A stretch of DNA of 64,000 nt from Rhizoctonia solani. Taxonomy: Eukaryota; Basidiomycota; Agaricomycetes; Cantharellales; Ceratobasidiaceae. The translations under genes and the position numbers were made by a program. The stretch is taken from the NCBI RefSeq assembly GCF_016906535.1, contig NC_057383.1, positions 806,001 to 870,000 on the forward strand, read 5' to 3'. Positions 11,889-25,572 of the stretch are shown one piece after another. The notes under the pieces were generated by a model, which worked only from the letters and a program-made list of their open reading frames with translations, had not been told where the DNA came from and ran no database searches. Position 1 is the first letter of the stretch; every line of letters starts with the position of its first letter.

Positions 11889-13394
11889 TTATTTGGGAGT
11901 TTGGCTGGCTCCTAGCCATCGGAGCATAGCTGCTCGCCCCGCATCGTTAGGTTTGGCCGACCCTAAGTGATTATAAGTGGGTGAGGATGATATCGGTTTG
12001 CCCCGGTAATTAAACTCACCATCAGTCTTTGAATACGCAGCAAGAATACGCTCGGTAGAGAGTTCTTCCAACAGTTTGGGGTTTTTCGCACTGGATGGAA
12101 GTTTGCTTAAACACTGCAAATCATGGGTGAGTCAGAATCTCGTGTCAAAAAGTCAGGATGAGCAGGCAGGAGAGTATGTGATAAAGTCAATACGAAGTTA
12201 TCCCGCTAGAATCTCCACTTCCGTTGTCGATCCTATACAATATAAACCGCAGGCGTCCTGTCATGGTCATTATACACACTCGCCAGGATGTCTCTCCTGA
12301 CCGAAGCCGGGAGGCCCTCCATTTGACAGACGTGGGAGTGATCCTCGGTAAGAAGGATCCACGCCTCTTCTTCCTCACGCCAAGTATCCTGGGACACGTG
12401 CAGGACAAAAGAACCCCCGCGCAAGGCAAATGACATGCAATAAATAGATACGGCCCCGTCACTTACCAATTTTACGCCAAGCCATGCTCGGGTCTCAGTC
12501 CCTCCAGGCTGAATTCCTGGCCCGGATCCACAGAGTTCTGCGGCGCGCAAAAAGGATTTGAGAGCAAGATCGATATTGCCTGTTGTGTAAGCTGTTTCGG
12601 CGCTACAAAGGGCAATTTGGGGTGTCTGGGGTGCGATGAGTTGGGCATGGGCAAGCGCAGACAAGGAATTATCATATCTAACAAATATCGGGGATGTCAG
12701 AAAAGTCAAACCCCCTCCTCCCCCACCCTCAGAATGAAACGTACAGATTACACGTCGCGTAGATATCTGCAAGTTCAAGCCACCCTTCAAGATCAGCATA
12801 ATAAATGTCTAGGTATTTGACAAGTTCTTCGGTTGCCTCAGTGATCTTCCCGAGACTTCGCAAAGTTGTTATAAGTCGTTTACGAATAGGCTGAGGCCAA
12901 TTTGGTCATAAACCTGATTTTCGAATGATAATGTCACGCACCACGTAGTTCTCGTCCTCTTTTGTAAGATAATAAACATACATTTTTAATGCATCCTGAA
13001 GCATTCCATCGGCTTCAAGACGTTGTCCTTTTAACACCGTTACACGCGGGGAGTCGGGAAACTGTTGATCCAGTAGAACGAGACAATCCTGTGGTATGTC
13101 ACATGGTTAAGAAAAATGGCCTTTAATGTTAAGTATAAAATAAATACTTACATCTGCTATATCCAGCCTTCCCACATCCATGGCCGCAAATGCGAGCTGT
13201 TCCAAAAATGCCCAAGCTTTGTTTGCATTCCCGTTCGTTATTCTGTGCTAGTCATGGCATGGTTGTAACTTACGGTCATCTGCCGAGCGATATTTTTCGT
13301 TCAATAATAAAGGCTCTCCCTCTCTAACTATCTCTACGCTAGACCGTGTTCCGTGTGACCGATAAGTCGCAAAACGTTGGAATACCTCCGTCAT
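11889..13394 (-). CDS. EMC2: ER membrane protein complex subunit 2 (TPR protein)
   Basis: Cytosolic TPR scaffold of the EMC, which inserts tail-anchored and multipass proteins into the ER membrane. Exons 13394-13274, 13216-13152, 13088-12942, 12890-12745, 12677-12467 and 12113-11889 sum to 915 nt (304 residues) with every phase matching; the family is about 300 residues. Features: N-terminal MTEVFQRFATYRSHGTRSS, then FLEQLAFAAMDVGRLDIAD, FPDSPRVTVLKGQRLEADG, TKEDENYVV|PIRKRLITTLRS, YLDIYYADLEGWLELADIY, a TPR (ALAHAQLIAPQTPQIALCSA) and the terminal LEELSTERILAAYSK. The last intron is unusually long (353 nt) for this locus. RSC7 lies 164 bp upstream on the same strand. No frameshift is present. 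Confidence 0.9.
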
Positions 13395-13558
13395 GGCGTG
13401 TAATGATTGGTGTGGTCCAAGATGCGCGCGTGGCAAGTCACGTGTTTGGCGGTAAAGACAACTCTTGACATACATGAACAGTTCCAATTCCAAGAATATG
13501 AATAAACGCATATATTATAGAGGACTTGCAAACCCAAAAAGGAACTAGGGTACTACTT

Positions 13559-15415
13559 TTAACCTTCCCAAACGAACTCAGTGGGTGGCTTTTGCTCGTC
13601 TTCAGGAAGTTCCATGAAGGTTTTGACACTCGCAATTCCCCAAGAGTTTGAACCGATTTTGGATCCTCCAAGGACCGCGTCTGCAAGAAGCGCTTCGCGT
13701 GTTGGCGGTGCATGCGTTAGCTTTGCTTGAGTTGGTTGAGTGTCCGCTCGGTCTTCAAGGAGTTAGTTGGGTCACTATTGGTAGAGGGGTTATACTCACA
13801 GTGCCAAATGCCGGTGTGGGGTTCGTACCACCCAAGAGGAGGTTCCCCTCTGAAAATTTCATCGGCAACCTCAGTCCTCTTCTCCAACCTGGTCGAATCA
13901 CCATCCAATGGCTCCTGCCCCGCAACCGGTGGAGGGGGGATGCCAGGTACGATGGGTCCTGGTGGAATAGCAGGATGCAAGGGCAAACTGGTGAGAGCAG
14001 CTCGTCTCATTCTCGCAAGCTCCCGATCCGCTTCTCGTACGGCGGCCAAGCGAATTCTATGGATGGTCCAGTGTCGTCCCCTGGGCCGCCATACAGCGTC
14101 GAAGGTCCACCTACTCGGTACACTCCGCCGGAAGCGCTAGTGGCGGGTGCTGCGTTAGAGGGATGGTGCTGTTCGGGATCAAGGGGTTCTTGGAGGACAT
14201 CGCCAACTAGATCACCAGCGACTTTGCCATCGGCGAGAACACGATCTTCATAGTAATCGTCTACCACCCAGCGTCCGCCTTTGAAGAGTATTAGTAGATT
14301 TGACGTATTTTATAATAATATACATACCCTTAATCATCTTAGCTCCATGAACCTTGTAGGCGCTTCGTGCGGTGATGAGCGTAACACTTCGGCTTTTAAG
14401 GGAGTTGGGTAATCGACCAATGTCGATCAGCATGTCCTTTTCTGCTTGGCTTAATGGGAGCTTAAGAAGCTGTGGGTTGCGCCTAAAAAGGGGGTCAATG
14501 GACAGGATTAAACAGACCATTGACTGGACATGCCGGAAGTAGTACAACGAGTCACGGAACCCCGAAGTTCGTGCTGCATCTATGGATAGCATGTATTGTC
14601 GTTCTGGATCGTCACGCCATGGGCTAGAGAATGTGGGTGCCTTGAACTCGCGGCCTATAAATGGATTCATAAAGACTTTCGACGGAGCCAGCAAGATGCC
14701 TACCTCCAAGCAAATTTCCTCGGGCGTCAATCTTTTCATCTCCCTTTGGATCGTCATCAATTGTAAGTTCGTCATTTTTCAAGAATAACGCTTGGCCATT
14801 GACGAATCGGTATGGTTTGGGGCCCTCGTACCCTGGTCGAATTTAGTATGCTTTCATTCTAGTCGATGTAAACTTACCTTCGGGTAGCTCTATTGGACTT
14901 CCCTCCTTTGGACGAGCAACACCACGACCACGACCAGAACCCCGTGGTCGACCTCTCGGCCTACCTCTTCCTCGGCCCCTCGGCTTGGGGGTAGCCGGGA
15001 CCGGAGCGGCGCCTTTGCCCCTACCACGAGGTCTTCCTCTTCCTCTAGGCCTGCCCCTGCCTTGTCCTCGGTCGCTTGGCCCTCCCTCCTCTCCCTCAGC
15101 GGGTTCATCGTCCTGTCCTTCAACATCCTGCTCTCCACTGCCTTCTCCCTCCCCTTCTCCTTCTCCGTCATCTTGCTCTTGTTCCTGGAGACCACCTTCG
15201 TCATATTCGGCACCTTCGTCTATTTCCTCGTCTTCAACGTCAACTTCCTCTCCCTCTTCGTCCATCTCCCCTCCCTCGTCAACATCCATCGCATCTCCTG
15301 TCGATTCGACTTGTCCAGATTCACTTGTGGCATCCTCTGGTGTCGACGCAGCGGGTGCTGGCCGAGCAGACGCTGCATTCGGATTCGGAACGCGTAACAC
15401 AAGGCGGCGAGACAT
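13559..15415 (-). CDS. RSC7: Chromatin remodelling complex subunit Rsc7/Swp82-like
   Basis: Nuclear subunit of the RSC/SWI-SNF-type ATP-dependent remodeller. Exons: 15415-14878, 14832-14704, 14654-14534, 14482-14328, 14278-13800, 13752-13559; about 538 residues. The N-terminus is strongly acidic (about residues 40-110), followed by RGRPRGRGRPRGRGK-type AT-hook-like repeats. The Rsc7 core follows: YEGPKPYRFVNGQALFLKND, AARTSGFRDSLYYFRRNPQL, LPNSLKSRSVTLITARSAYK, GRWVVDDYYEDRVL, and near the end GWYEPHTGIWHYRADTQPTQ. Intron 14533-14483 has a GC donor (GCATGT) and is 51 nt long, so retaining it would keep frame. One base appears missing near 14055 (frame changes between SIEFA and LAAVREADREL). 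The gene is divergent from threonyl-tRNA synthetase. Confidence 0.88.
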
Positions 15416-15648
15416 TGTGATGCGCGGTCACGTGAGCGAGCCAGAGGCTATAAGCGCTCAGCGGCTGTAACGAAGATCCCGATTGGGTGATAGATTGATC
15501 AGAGAAATCGTGACTCGCTGGCATAAATAATCGCAGTTTGAGAACGGTTGATGCGCTTCCGGCTGAATCAAATTTTGAGCATACGACCACCACCCAATAG
15601 ACTAGTTCCGCTCAGATATCCTTCTAGACCTCTTAGGCTTTATTCTGC
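15416..15648. promoter_or_regulatory. Bidirectional promoter, RSC7 / threonyl-tRNA synthetase
   Basis: Only 233 bp separate the start codons of the two divergent genes, so both promoters and 5' leaders must lie here. I see no single clear element such as a TATA box. Confidence 0.6.
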
Positions 15649-18545
15649 ATGTCTTCCGAAGCACCTCATCCAGTGCCTCATCCAGTCCATTCCACCGCTC
15701 AACCAGCTCAGCCAGCCCCTGGTCCCAACACCAAAAAGGAGAAGAAGGCAAAGGCTACAGACTCGGAGCCTAAAGCACCACTTGAGGTATACATACAGCC
15801 GGCAATATAGGGCTAGATTCTAATTAAACAACGCATGTAGCTCAACCCACCGCCCGAATTCTTTGATCACCGTATCCAGATATACGACAAACTCAAGAAG
15901 GAGTATGATGAATTTGTTGCTGGTAATAGTTATGCTATATAGCAGCATACGGGTCACTAACAATATATTGCAGCGCAACCCCGCGAGCCTATTACCATCA
16001 CCCTTCCGACGGTAGCACCAAGGAAGGCAAATCTTGGGAGACCTCCCCTATGAGCATTGCGGCCCAGCTTTCAAAATCTCTTTCCGAACGTGTCGTGATT
16101 GCCAAAGTCGACGGCAACCTTTGGGATCTCGAACGTCCTCTGGAGAAATCATGTTCGCTCGAATTGCTCGATTTTGAGCATCCCGAGGGTAAAAGAGTGT
16201 TCTGGCACTCCAGTGCGCATGTACTCGGCGAAGCCGCAGAGAAACACTATGGTTGCCATTTGTGTGTTGGACCACCTACGGACGATGGTTTCTTCTACGA
16301 GATGGCCATTCAGGAACGGTGAGTCAACTTACTTGTTGCATGGAGTTTGACTCATTCTCTCCCTTAGCGCTGTTTCTTCTGGAGACTACTCATCTCTTGA
16401 GACCTTGGCAAAGAACGCGGTTAAGGAGAAACAACGCTTCGAACGTCTGGTCGTACCAAAAGAGACCCTGTTGGAGATGTTCAAGGTAATATTAAATTAT
16501 GGACACACACGAGCATACATAAATTTACCAAGTACACCTGCAGTATAACAAATATAAAACTCAACTTATCCAAAGCAAAATCCCAGATGGTACTAGCACA
16601 ACCGTTTACCGTTGCGGCCCCATGATTGATCTGTGTGTGGGCCCCCATGTCCCTCACACTGGACGCATCAAGGCTTTTATGGTCACCAAGGTAAGCGGCT
16701 GCGCAACGTACCTGAACCATATTCGCTAAAAATATGCGATTAGAATTCTTCCTCTTACTTCCTTGGCGACGCTGCCAACGACTCACTCCAGCGTATTTAT
16801 GGAATCTCGTTTCCGGATACCAAGCAACTTACCGAGTACAAGGCGTTCCTGGCTGAAGCTGCAAAACGCGATCATCGTAGAATTGGAAAGGTGCTTACAT
16901 CTATTTTGATTGATCTGCATTATGCTGATACGGTGCTAAGGATCAAGAATTGTTCTTTTTCCACGAGCTTAGTCCTGGGTCATGTTTCTTCCTCCCCCAC
17001 GGAGCAAGAATATACAATACACTGATTGAGTTTATCCGCGTGAGTTGGGATATGATTTTCACGACAGAATAACTCATCTTCTGCGTAGGAGGAATATAGG
17101 AAACGTGGATACCAAGAAGGCAAGTATAGCGCTTGGCGCATACGGTCAACGTTGACCCTCCCTTGATCGCTAGTTATCTCGCCTAACATGTTCAACTCCA
17201 AACTTTGGGAGAAGTCTGGACACTGGGAAAATTACAAAGATGATATGTTCACCCTACCAGTCGAGAACGAATCCTTCGCCCTGAAGCCCATGAATTGCCC
17301 CGGTCATGCGTTGATTTTCGATTCGAGAGATCGGTATGTAAGTTCCCGAGCTCAAAACTTCTACACTCATCGACCAAATTATCCAAATTAAAGGAGTTAC
17401 CGTGAACTCCCGCTTCGTATGGCAGAGTTTGGTGTTATCCACCGTAACGAAGCGAGCGGTGCGCTGACCGGATTGACCCGTGTCCGTCGCTTCGTTCAAG
17501 ACGATACGCACGTGTTTTGTATGCCTTCTCAAGTGCGATCTTCAATTACCGAATAATACTACACACGCTAACAACTCCGCCGGTTTCTCCAGATAGAGCA
17601 AGAGATCGAAGCGATCTTCGAGTTCTTCAAAAGGGTATACGGAATATTTGGATTCACGTTCAAAATGGAGTTATCCACGCGCCCTGAAAAATACTTGGGT
17701 AACATTGAAACTTGGAATACTGCCGAGAAGGTATGATATTCACTTTCTCTCCCCCACGCAGATATTCATAACACTCGGTTATTCCCGTGCAGCAACTTCA
17801 AGCGGTGCTCGATCGCGTTCAGCCCGGCAACTGGGAACTAAATCCAGGTGATGGTGCATTCTACGGCCCCAAAATCGACATCACCATCCAAGACGCCCTT
17901 AAACGTTCTTATCAATGTGCCACAATCCAACTCGATTTCCAAATTCCGGAGCGTTTCAATCTCAAATATCGCGGCCCGGAGGGAGGGGATGATTTGGCGC
18001 GCCCGTCATGATTCATCGCGCCATCCTGGGAAGTCTAGAACGATTCATTGCGATTGTGACCGAGCATTTCGCAGGCAATGGCCTTTCTGGCTTAGCCCCA
18101 GGCAGGTGATGGTTGTCCCTGTTGCGGTACCGTTTGTAAGTTTTCATAGCTTGCTTAATAAGTGGGCTGAACTGAATGATGTGGGATCGCGATTTCAGAA
18201 AGACTATGCATCTGAGGTACACAGAAGCTATGGGATGCTGGCATGTTTGCCGATATCGATTTGACTGGAGACACCCTCCCAAAGAAGATTCGCAACGCTG
18301 AAATTGCACAGTACAACTTCATCGTCGGTAAGTGTTCTTTCATTTTCTTAAGGCTGAACCTTTTATCTCATATCGGTGTTTCAGTGGTCGGGGAGGCCGA
18401 AGCTAACGTCAAGGCCGTGAATGTCCGTAATCGTGATGACGTTGGAAACAAACAACGCCAGGACGAGGTTATTCCTCTGGATGACTTTGTTGCTAAGCTT
18501 CTTTCACTCAAGACAGAAAGGAGACTAGAGAACAAGTTGTTGTAG
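15649..18545 (+). CDS. THS1: Threonyl-tRNA synthetase, cytosolic (frameshifted in this sequence)
   Basis: Class II synthetase charging tRNA-Thr. Fourteen exons can be traced from ATG 15649 to TAG 18545; with four missing bases restored in count they give about 726 residues, the normal eukaryotic length. Order: Lys-rich N-terminus, TGS domain ([14 protein letters not shown] to [10 protein letters not shown]), editing domain with [12 protein letters not shown], catalytic core with [10 protein letters not shown], motif 2 [20 protein letters not shown] and [21 protein letters not shown], then the anticodon-binding domain ([37 protein letters not shown]). Breaks lie near 16008, 18005, 18078 and 18226, each a single missing base. 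The intron 17120-17173 has a GC donor (GCAAGT). Protein identity stays high on both sides of each break, which argues for sequence errors rather than a pseudogene. Confidence 0.9.
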
Positions 18546-18761
18546 ATCTGGAAGTTCGTGTTGCCTTGTGTTGTTTTTATTCAATGATTCAATGAAATAA
18601 AATGTATCGGAGTCCAACCCTGTGAAAGTCAAGATAACCTAGAAGATAAGCATCCGATTACCCAGGGCATAGAATGTAATTTTGGTGTGGCGCGAGATAG
18701 ATACAACGTCACAGAGCACACGGCAGCAATAGCACTATGTTACCCAATAACCCAAACTTTA

Positions 18762-20131
18762 CTATGCCCCCAGTTGACTTCTCTGTAATCAACGAAATGA
18801 TTAAGACGAACGAAAATCGCAGTAGTTTGAAAGCAACTTACTAATTGCATGATAGCGGCCCGCTCGTTTGGCGGCAAACCGTTGATCTGTTCCGGAGTAA
18901 GTGACAGAACTTGTTGGATCATAGCCTGCCAAACTGTCAGGATCTCTTTCCGTCGCTTTGGATGGGATAACCTTACCTGTTGCTGAGGTGATACAGCCTG
19001 GAAAGCGGGCGATGCCTGCGGAGGTGCAGGGGCTGGGGGTTGGTACGATTGGTACGCTGGATTGGGTGGCATGGGTGGTACTGCTTGCGGGGAGGTGCCC
19101 GTAATATCCTTGTTGATATTGGTTTGGGGGTGCAGATACAGGCATGGGAGGCGGTGGCGCCTGTTGCTGGGGGCAGGTTGTGCAGCACCGCCAGCGAGCA
19201 TTTTCTGTGGATAAACAGCAAGTTGAGTATGACGGATCATGTCTAATTGGGGTATATACCTGGAGTACCGCAGGATCTACGACTTCGGCTGTCAGCATGG
19301 TTTGGAAACAGGCGTACGCGAGCTGTGGATGTGCAACTAGAACGGCCCGAGCCGCGTCTGGATTGGTGGTGATGAATTGCTAGCATGACAAGTTGGAAGT
19401 TGCTGGCGGTACGCTGGACAAAGTGACACACCTTCATTTGTTGGAGCAACTCTAATTGTTTGTCGGGACCCAGCGCGACAATAGCGTTCGTAATGATATC
19501 TAAGGAACTAGCCCCCGGTGGTACAGGTACCCCATTCGGAATAGAAGAAAGTATTGTTTGAATATCGGGTGGTCCTCCTCCTCCTGATCGGTATGGTTTT
19601 CCGTGGTGACCATCCCGTTCTCCCAGAATTTCGCCTCGAGAGGTGAATTTTCCTTCCAGGCTGGGTCAGCATCTGCCAAATCAATGCGCAGCGACCGTCC
19701 ACCGACTTCTGTATTGTGGAGGTTACGGACTGCGGAAGCTGCGGATTCATGGTCTTTGACAGAGGGTGGATTAGAAAGATGTACATACGAAAATAGGAGT
19801 ACCTTTTACTCACCAAAAAATTCGCAAAATCCATATCCCTTGGCTTTTCCTGTTTCTCGATCAAAGACTAGCCTGGGTGATTGTGTAAGTGAGTTGTATA
19901 TGGCAAGCATGATCTTCTCGAGTTTACCGAAATCCTGCGACGGGACCCACGGTGCTGAACACCTGGGTAAGTTGTTCCTGGTGGCAGTAAAGCGATGAGT
20001 CCGAGCACATGGAATGCACTGCATCGAACTTACCTCTGTCATATCGTATGGAACATTTCCGACTATGATTCTATGAATATTTTATTCTCAGTCACTTGCA
20101 TTTCGCACGTACCAAATACTACCCGACTCAT
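18762..20131 (-). CDS. CSTF2: Cleavage stimulation factor subunit 2 (CstF-64 / Rna15)
   Basis: Nuclear mRNA 3'-end processing factor that binds the G/U-rich element downstream of the poly(A) site. Exons: 20131-20113, 20062-20034, 19977-19928, 19872-19814, 19753-19432, 19379-19260, 19204-18977, 18925-18842, 18782-18762. N-terminal RRM: RVVFVGNVPYDMTEEQLTQV, LVFDRETGKAKGYGFCEFF, NTEVGGRSLRIDLADADP. Hinge: SSLDIITNAIVALGPDKQLE, HPQLAYACFQTML, VDPAVLQKMLA. A Pro/Gln-rich linker precedes the C-terminal helical domain (MIQQVLSLTPEQINGLPPNE ... IMQLRSQLGA). A base is missing near 19627, and two compensating shifts probably occur in the Pro/Gln linker (about 19160 and 19105). It is convergent with threonyl-tRNA synthetase. 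Confidence 0.9.
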
Positions 20132-20333
20132 GATGTTTGTTTATCCCAGGTGGCTAGTGTGATTGGCGTGGTGGTCCGGATCAGGAAGGGCCCGGCAGGT
20201 GTCGTGACTGTGCCCGATCAACATGGGGGCATTTGCCGGTGCACCGCCATGAGTAGTGCCCCTGGCTTGGCCTTTGTTAAACCTCCTCGAGGCAGGATTT
20301 AGCGCTAGTTTGATTTCTCCTCACTCCCATAAC

Positions 20334-20800
20334 ATGTCTGAACAGGATGGTGCTATCTGCGGTGGTTGTTGTGGTAAATGGCTTCAAAGCTCTTGTATTG
20401 AGTCCCAAATTGAATACCTTTTTAGCGATTTTTTGCGCAACAACTTTTGGAGCATGGTAAGTGCTTTTCATCAACATCTTTCTATTCTCCTCGGGTAGCT
20501 TTCTCACTCTTCGATTCTAGGTGCAATCAGAGTCAGTATTTCCTTCATTCGCTTAAGATCACTTGAATGACATCATAGTCAGAGACCTTTGGTGCGGGCA
20601 ACGGCCGTGATTCGTGTTGCGGTGGCCCTCGCGGATGCTGTCACTCTTGCTTTTCTGGAGGTTTCGACGAAGACTCATGGGACAAGAAAGATGCCGCAGA
20701 CCGAAACAGAGCTCAGGCTGAAGCAAGTTCATCCCAACCGGCTCCAACTCCTCAAATGGATCCTACCACTCCACCTGTGAATAGTTCCCAGGCAAAGTAG
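20334..20800 (+). CDS. Small cysteine-rich protein
   Basis: Unknown function. Three exons in phase: 20334-20456, 20521-20535 (15 nt) and 20579-20800, 119 residues. It opens MSEQDGAICGGCCGKWLQSS and contains SCIESQIEYLFSDFLRNNFW, then after the tiny exon a second cluster, DSCCGGPRGCCHSCFSGGF, and a disordered Pro/Ser tail. No signal peptide or membrane segment is seen; the CC pairs could be palmitoylated or bind metal, which is speculation. It is divergent from CSTF2 with 202 bp between start codons. Confidence 0.6.
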
Positions 20801-22117
20801 TATCTGCCTAGTGAGTGGACCTTTTAATTTGCCCGTCTCGGCTTATGTTCGCTCTAGTTATCTTGTATTTTTAATGAGTTAATATCCCTGTCAAGCTGTG
20901 TTACCATAATTTCCGATCCTCGTGAACGCGTCTGGGTTGAATATAACTAGGCTGGTTATGAGCTACAATTATACCGTCACTGATTTAGAGGGGGGGACTG
21001 ACTAGTACCAGACGTTGAACCCGTAGTAGTTCGTCCCATGCCGCTGGTGGGCTCCGATCAAGGTGGCTCAAACCGAGATTTTAGTTATCCTATGGCTAAA
21101 CAGTGATAAATCCTTCAAAAGGAACATGGAATGGGAAAGAATAGAGCGAGAGTCTAAATCACTATATCTCTAGCCCCTGTCTATCTGATCCGGAAAATCT
21201 GGCCGCCGATTGCCTTCCGTTGGCTATACACACCAAACTGCTCAGTTTGGGTAATTGCATAGAGGGTTTTTTTTATTCATGCGACTAGAACCTCCACAAA
21301 ACCTCCCAGCAATAATACACTCGAGCCATTGCATACTGAAAGCTCAAGGGCAGTCCAATATAGCCATGTGCTCCAAATATATATTCGCAAGTTTGTCATG
21401 AAGCTATCGCCACGATCTGACTATGTATTTACTGACTCTTGGATAGATCAATGTCGGCTAATGTAGAAACCCACTAATCAAAACAAAACAATATCATTTA
21501 CTGACGCATATACAGCATATTTCGATATTGTTATTAGCAAGCTTCGTTGGCCCTATCACCATTTTTGGCGATCACATATTGGATGTTATTAGGTTAATTT
21601 CTACCCTAAAATGCCCAATCAGGCCTCGATATGGATACGTCTCACAGGCTGGCATTGTTTTATGACAGCTCCAATAGTCGAATATTATCGGACCCAAGTT
21701 TGTATCATGCGTTATTGGGTTGAGAATCTCCCTTGGTTCGTTATAACAGTTTTCCTTAGGGAAACTGGTCCAAAGTGGAGCGGATACACTGCCGGCAAGG
21801 AATTGCTGAAATCGTTGTCCTCCAGCGTCTGGTTTTTAGACTGTACAACGGTCAGAGTGCAAGGTGGTGGAAGACGCACAACTAGTGGCTATAATTCCAT
21901 TAATTTGCTCGGCATACATTCTATGATGACCGATATAACTCATCCCACCAGTCAAGTACATTTTTCAACAACCAAACCCGACCTTGCTACACCTATTCAA
22001 AACAAAATACTCCTAAATCACCAAAACAAGATACTACCAAGACTCATACCCATAAACTTACGACATCATATATTATGATGCATTCTTACGTTGTTTGCCA
22101 CCAAATAGGGGGGGGAA
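20801..22117. other. Intergenic, no gene recognised
   Basis: A plus-strand frame at 21611-22078 is open for 155 codons but has no domain, no splice context and unusual composition. I see nothing I can support here. Confidence 0.4.
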
Positions 22118-23236
22118 ATGCCCGTGTATCAAGAAGCGTACTACGTTATGAATGATATGACATCATCTATCCAAGCGGCGTATGGTACGCCCTTTAAAAG
22201 TGGCACCGAGTTTCGCAAAGTTTTGATTAATCTACCCTTTCACATCCCTATTCTGATACCCTCAGATCCAATGAGTAGCGTTGCAATAGTAGGAGCCTGT
22301 CTAGGTGGGTTTATTCTCTGCACTCGGTTTTTCTTCTTAAAGAAGAGTTTACCAAATTTTGCTAGTTTCTTGTTTTGTGGTAAGTCAGCCTGTACTTGTG
22401 AGATAACATAAGCAACTTGAACTTGAGCCTCTTAGAGCGTAGCAAACCATGGTTCTATACATGTATGTCTTGTATTAATCAACCATTACCTTGTCTACAT
22501 GTTTTTAAATAAACAACTCTTCCTTGCAGCTACATGCGGTCGAAACGGCTGCCCCGTATCGACAAAGCCACCGAAAGAGGCCGAGCCCAAGTCACAAGGA
22601 GACGATACCAAGAAGACAACCCCCCAAGACCCAAACGGACAATGTTCTGGAGATGCGGTAAATCCTGGGACGAAGAGGACACACAGATGGAAGAGCGTCG
22701 GAATGGGGATATGCCGGAGTCTGAATGTCAATGGCAAGATGGGACGATGGTGGGACATTGCGGCGAGATTCGGGTGAGCCGTATCGAGGGACGAGTCCGA
22801 TGGGGGTGAAGGAAGGGGTATCGCTCGGTGTGGACGTTAGTCACTTGGCTCCCCCTGCAAGACCTGTTGGCTGAATTATCGATCGCGCCAACCGAGGGCC
22901 GGATGACTTTGGAGGCGGCGATAAGAGCAAGGAGAGTTCGCGCGATAGAGACAGAAGAGAGCCGTGATAGACAGAGATAACGAAACACAGCAGGAAGATA
23001 CAGAGACGAGGGAGCAAGAGGTCCGAGAACAGCAATTAAAAAGAAGAAAGAACACAACCGTCGGACAAGGTGCAAGTACCAGGCGGAGTACCCAAAGCTC
23101 CACCGAGCGTGTTTTCCTCGTCAGGAACGGAACGTTGATTAACTCTCCTAGGCCCGTACTGGATGAGGCGATCAGTTGGGACAGGCTGGATGCGCAGAGG
23201 GAGAGCAAGAAGCGAAAATGGTGGTATATGCCTTGA
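22118..23236 (+). CDS. Possible membrane-anchored hypothetical protein
   Basis: Tentative. A first block contains a hydrophobic segment (SSVAIVGACLGGFILCTRFF, about 22274-22333) followed by basic residues. A GTAAGT donor at 22380 and CAG at 22530 fit an intron of about 151 nt. The next block includes RTMFWRCGKSWDEEDTQMEE and ECQWQDGTMVGHCGEI, with Cys and Trp spacing that looks selected. The last block is charged (DFGGGDKSKESSRDRDRREP), then after an apparent missing base near 22963 IDRDNETQQEDTETREQEVR, ending KKRKWWYMP with TGA at 23236. The start codon and middle intron are uncertain; 22271 is another possible start. No known family is recognised. Confidence 0.4.
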
Positions 23237-23487
23237 TACCCCCCCCTTGATATAATGAGTGATACCCTTGCTGTATATTACCCTCCCGGCTATATATTAT
23301 ACCGCGATTGTACTTGTGATATTCCACTCTTACCTCCCTAAAAAGGAACAAATGACAAGACCCTGACGATCATCAGATATGCCACGCGAGCCCGTTATCC
23401 AAGCTGGCAAGTCATCCCATCCATCCACACAAAGGCTAACAATTTCTTTCGAGCTGCTCTCACCATCATACCCACCATATATAAACC

Positions 23488-25294
<1,807 letters not shown>

Positions 25295-25572
25295 AGATGT
25301 GTAGTTTAATTGATAGATGAATGGATATGGGGACAAGACCCTGAGGAATGCGCAAATCCGTGGGGGGATGACAAAGGCGGTGGGATGTTGCTGCGAATAT
25401 GTGCAATATGCCTGTGCTGGACTCTTTTTCGGCTTGAACTGAGCGCAGGCCAAGTGGAAGTCCGAGGGCTGTTATCTGCATCTGCCAGCCGCTGCTTTGG
25501 ACTGTACTGGCATCCGAGCACACTGGGACCAGACTGGCAGCTGGCTCGATTCCGCCAATTTGACGCCTTAAA

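Noticed and set aside
14985..15470. Plus-strand Pro/Ser-rich and Leu-rich frames
   Set aside because: They are the complement of the acidic and RGRPRG-rich N-terminus of RSC7, low-complexity shadows.
21611..22078. 155-codon plus-strand frame
   Set aside because: No motif, no splice context and composition unlike the coding regions around it.
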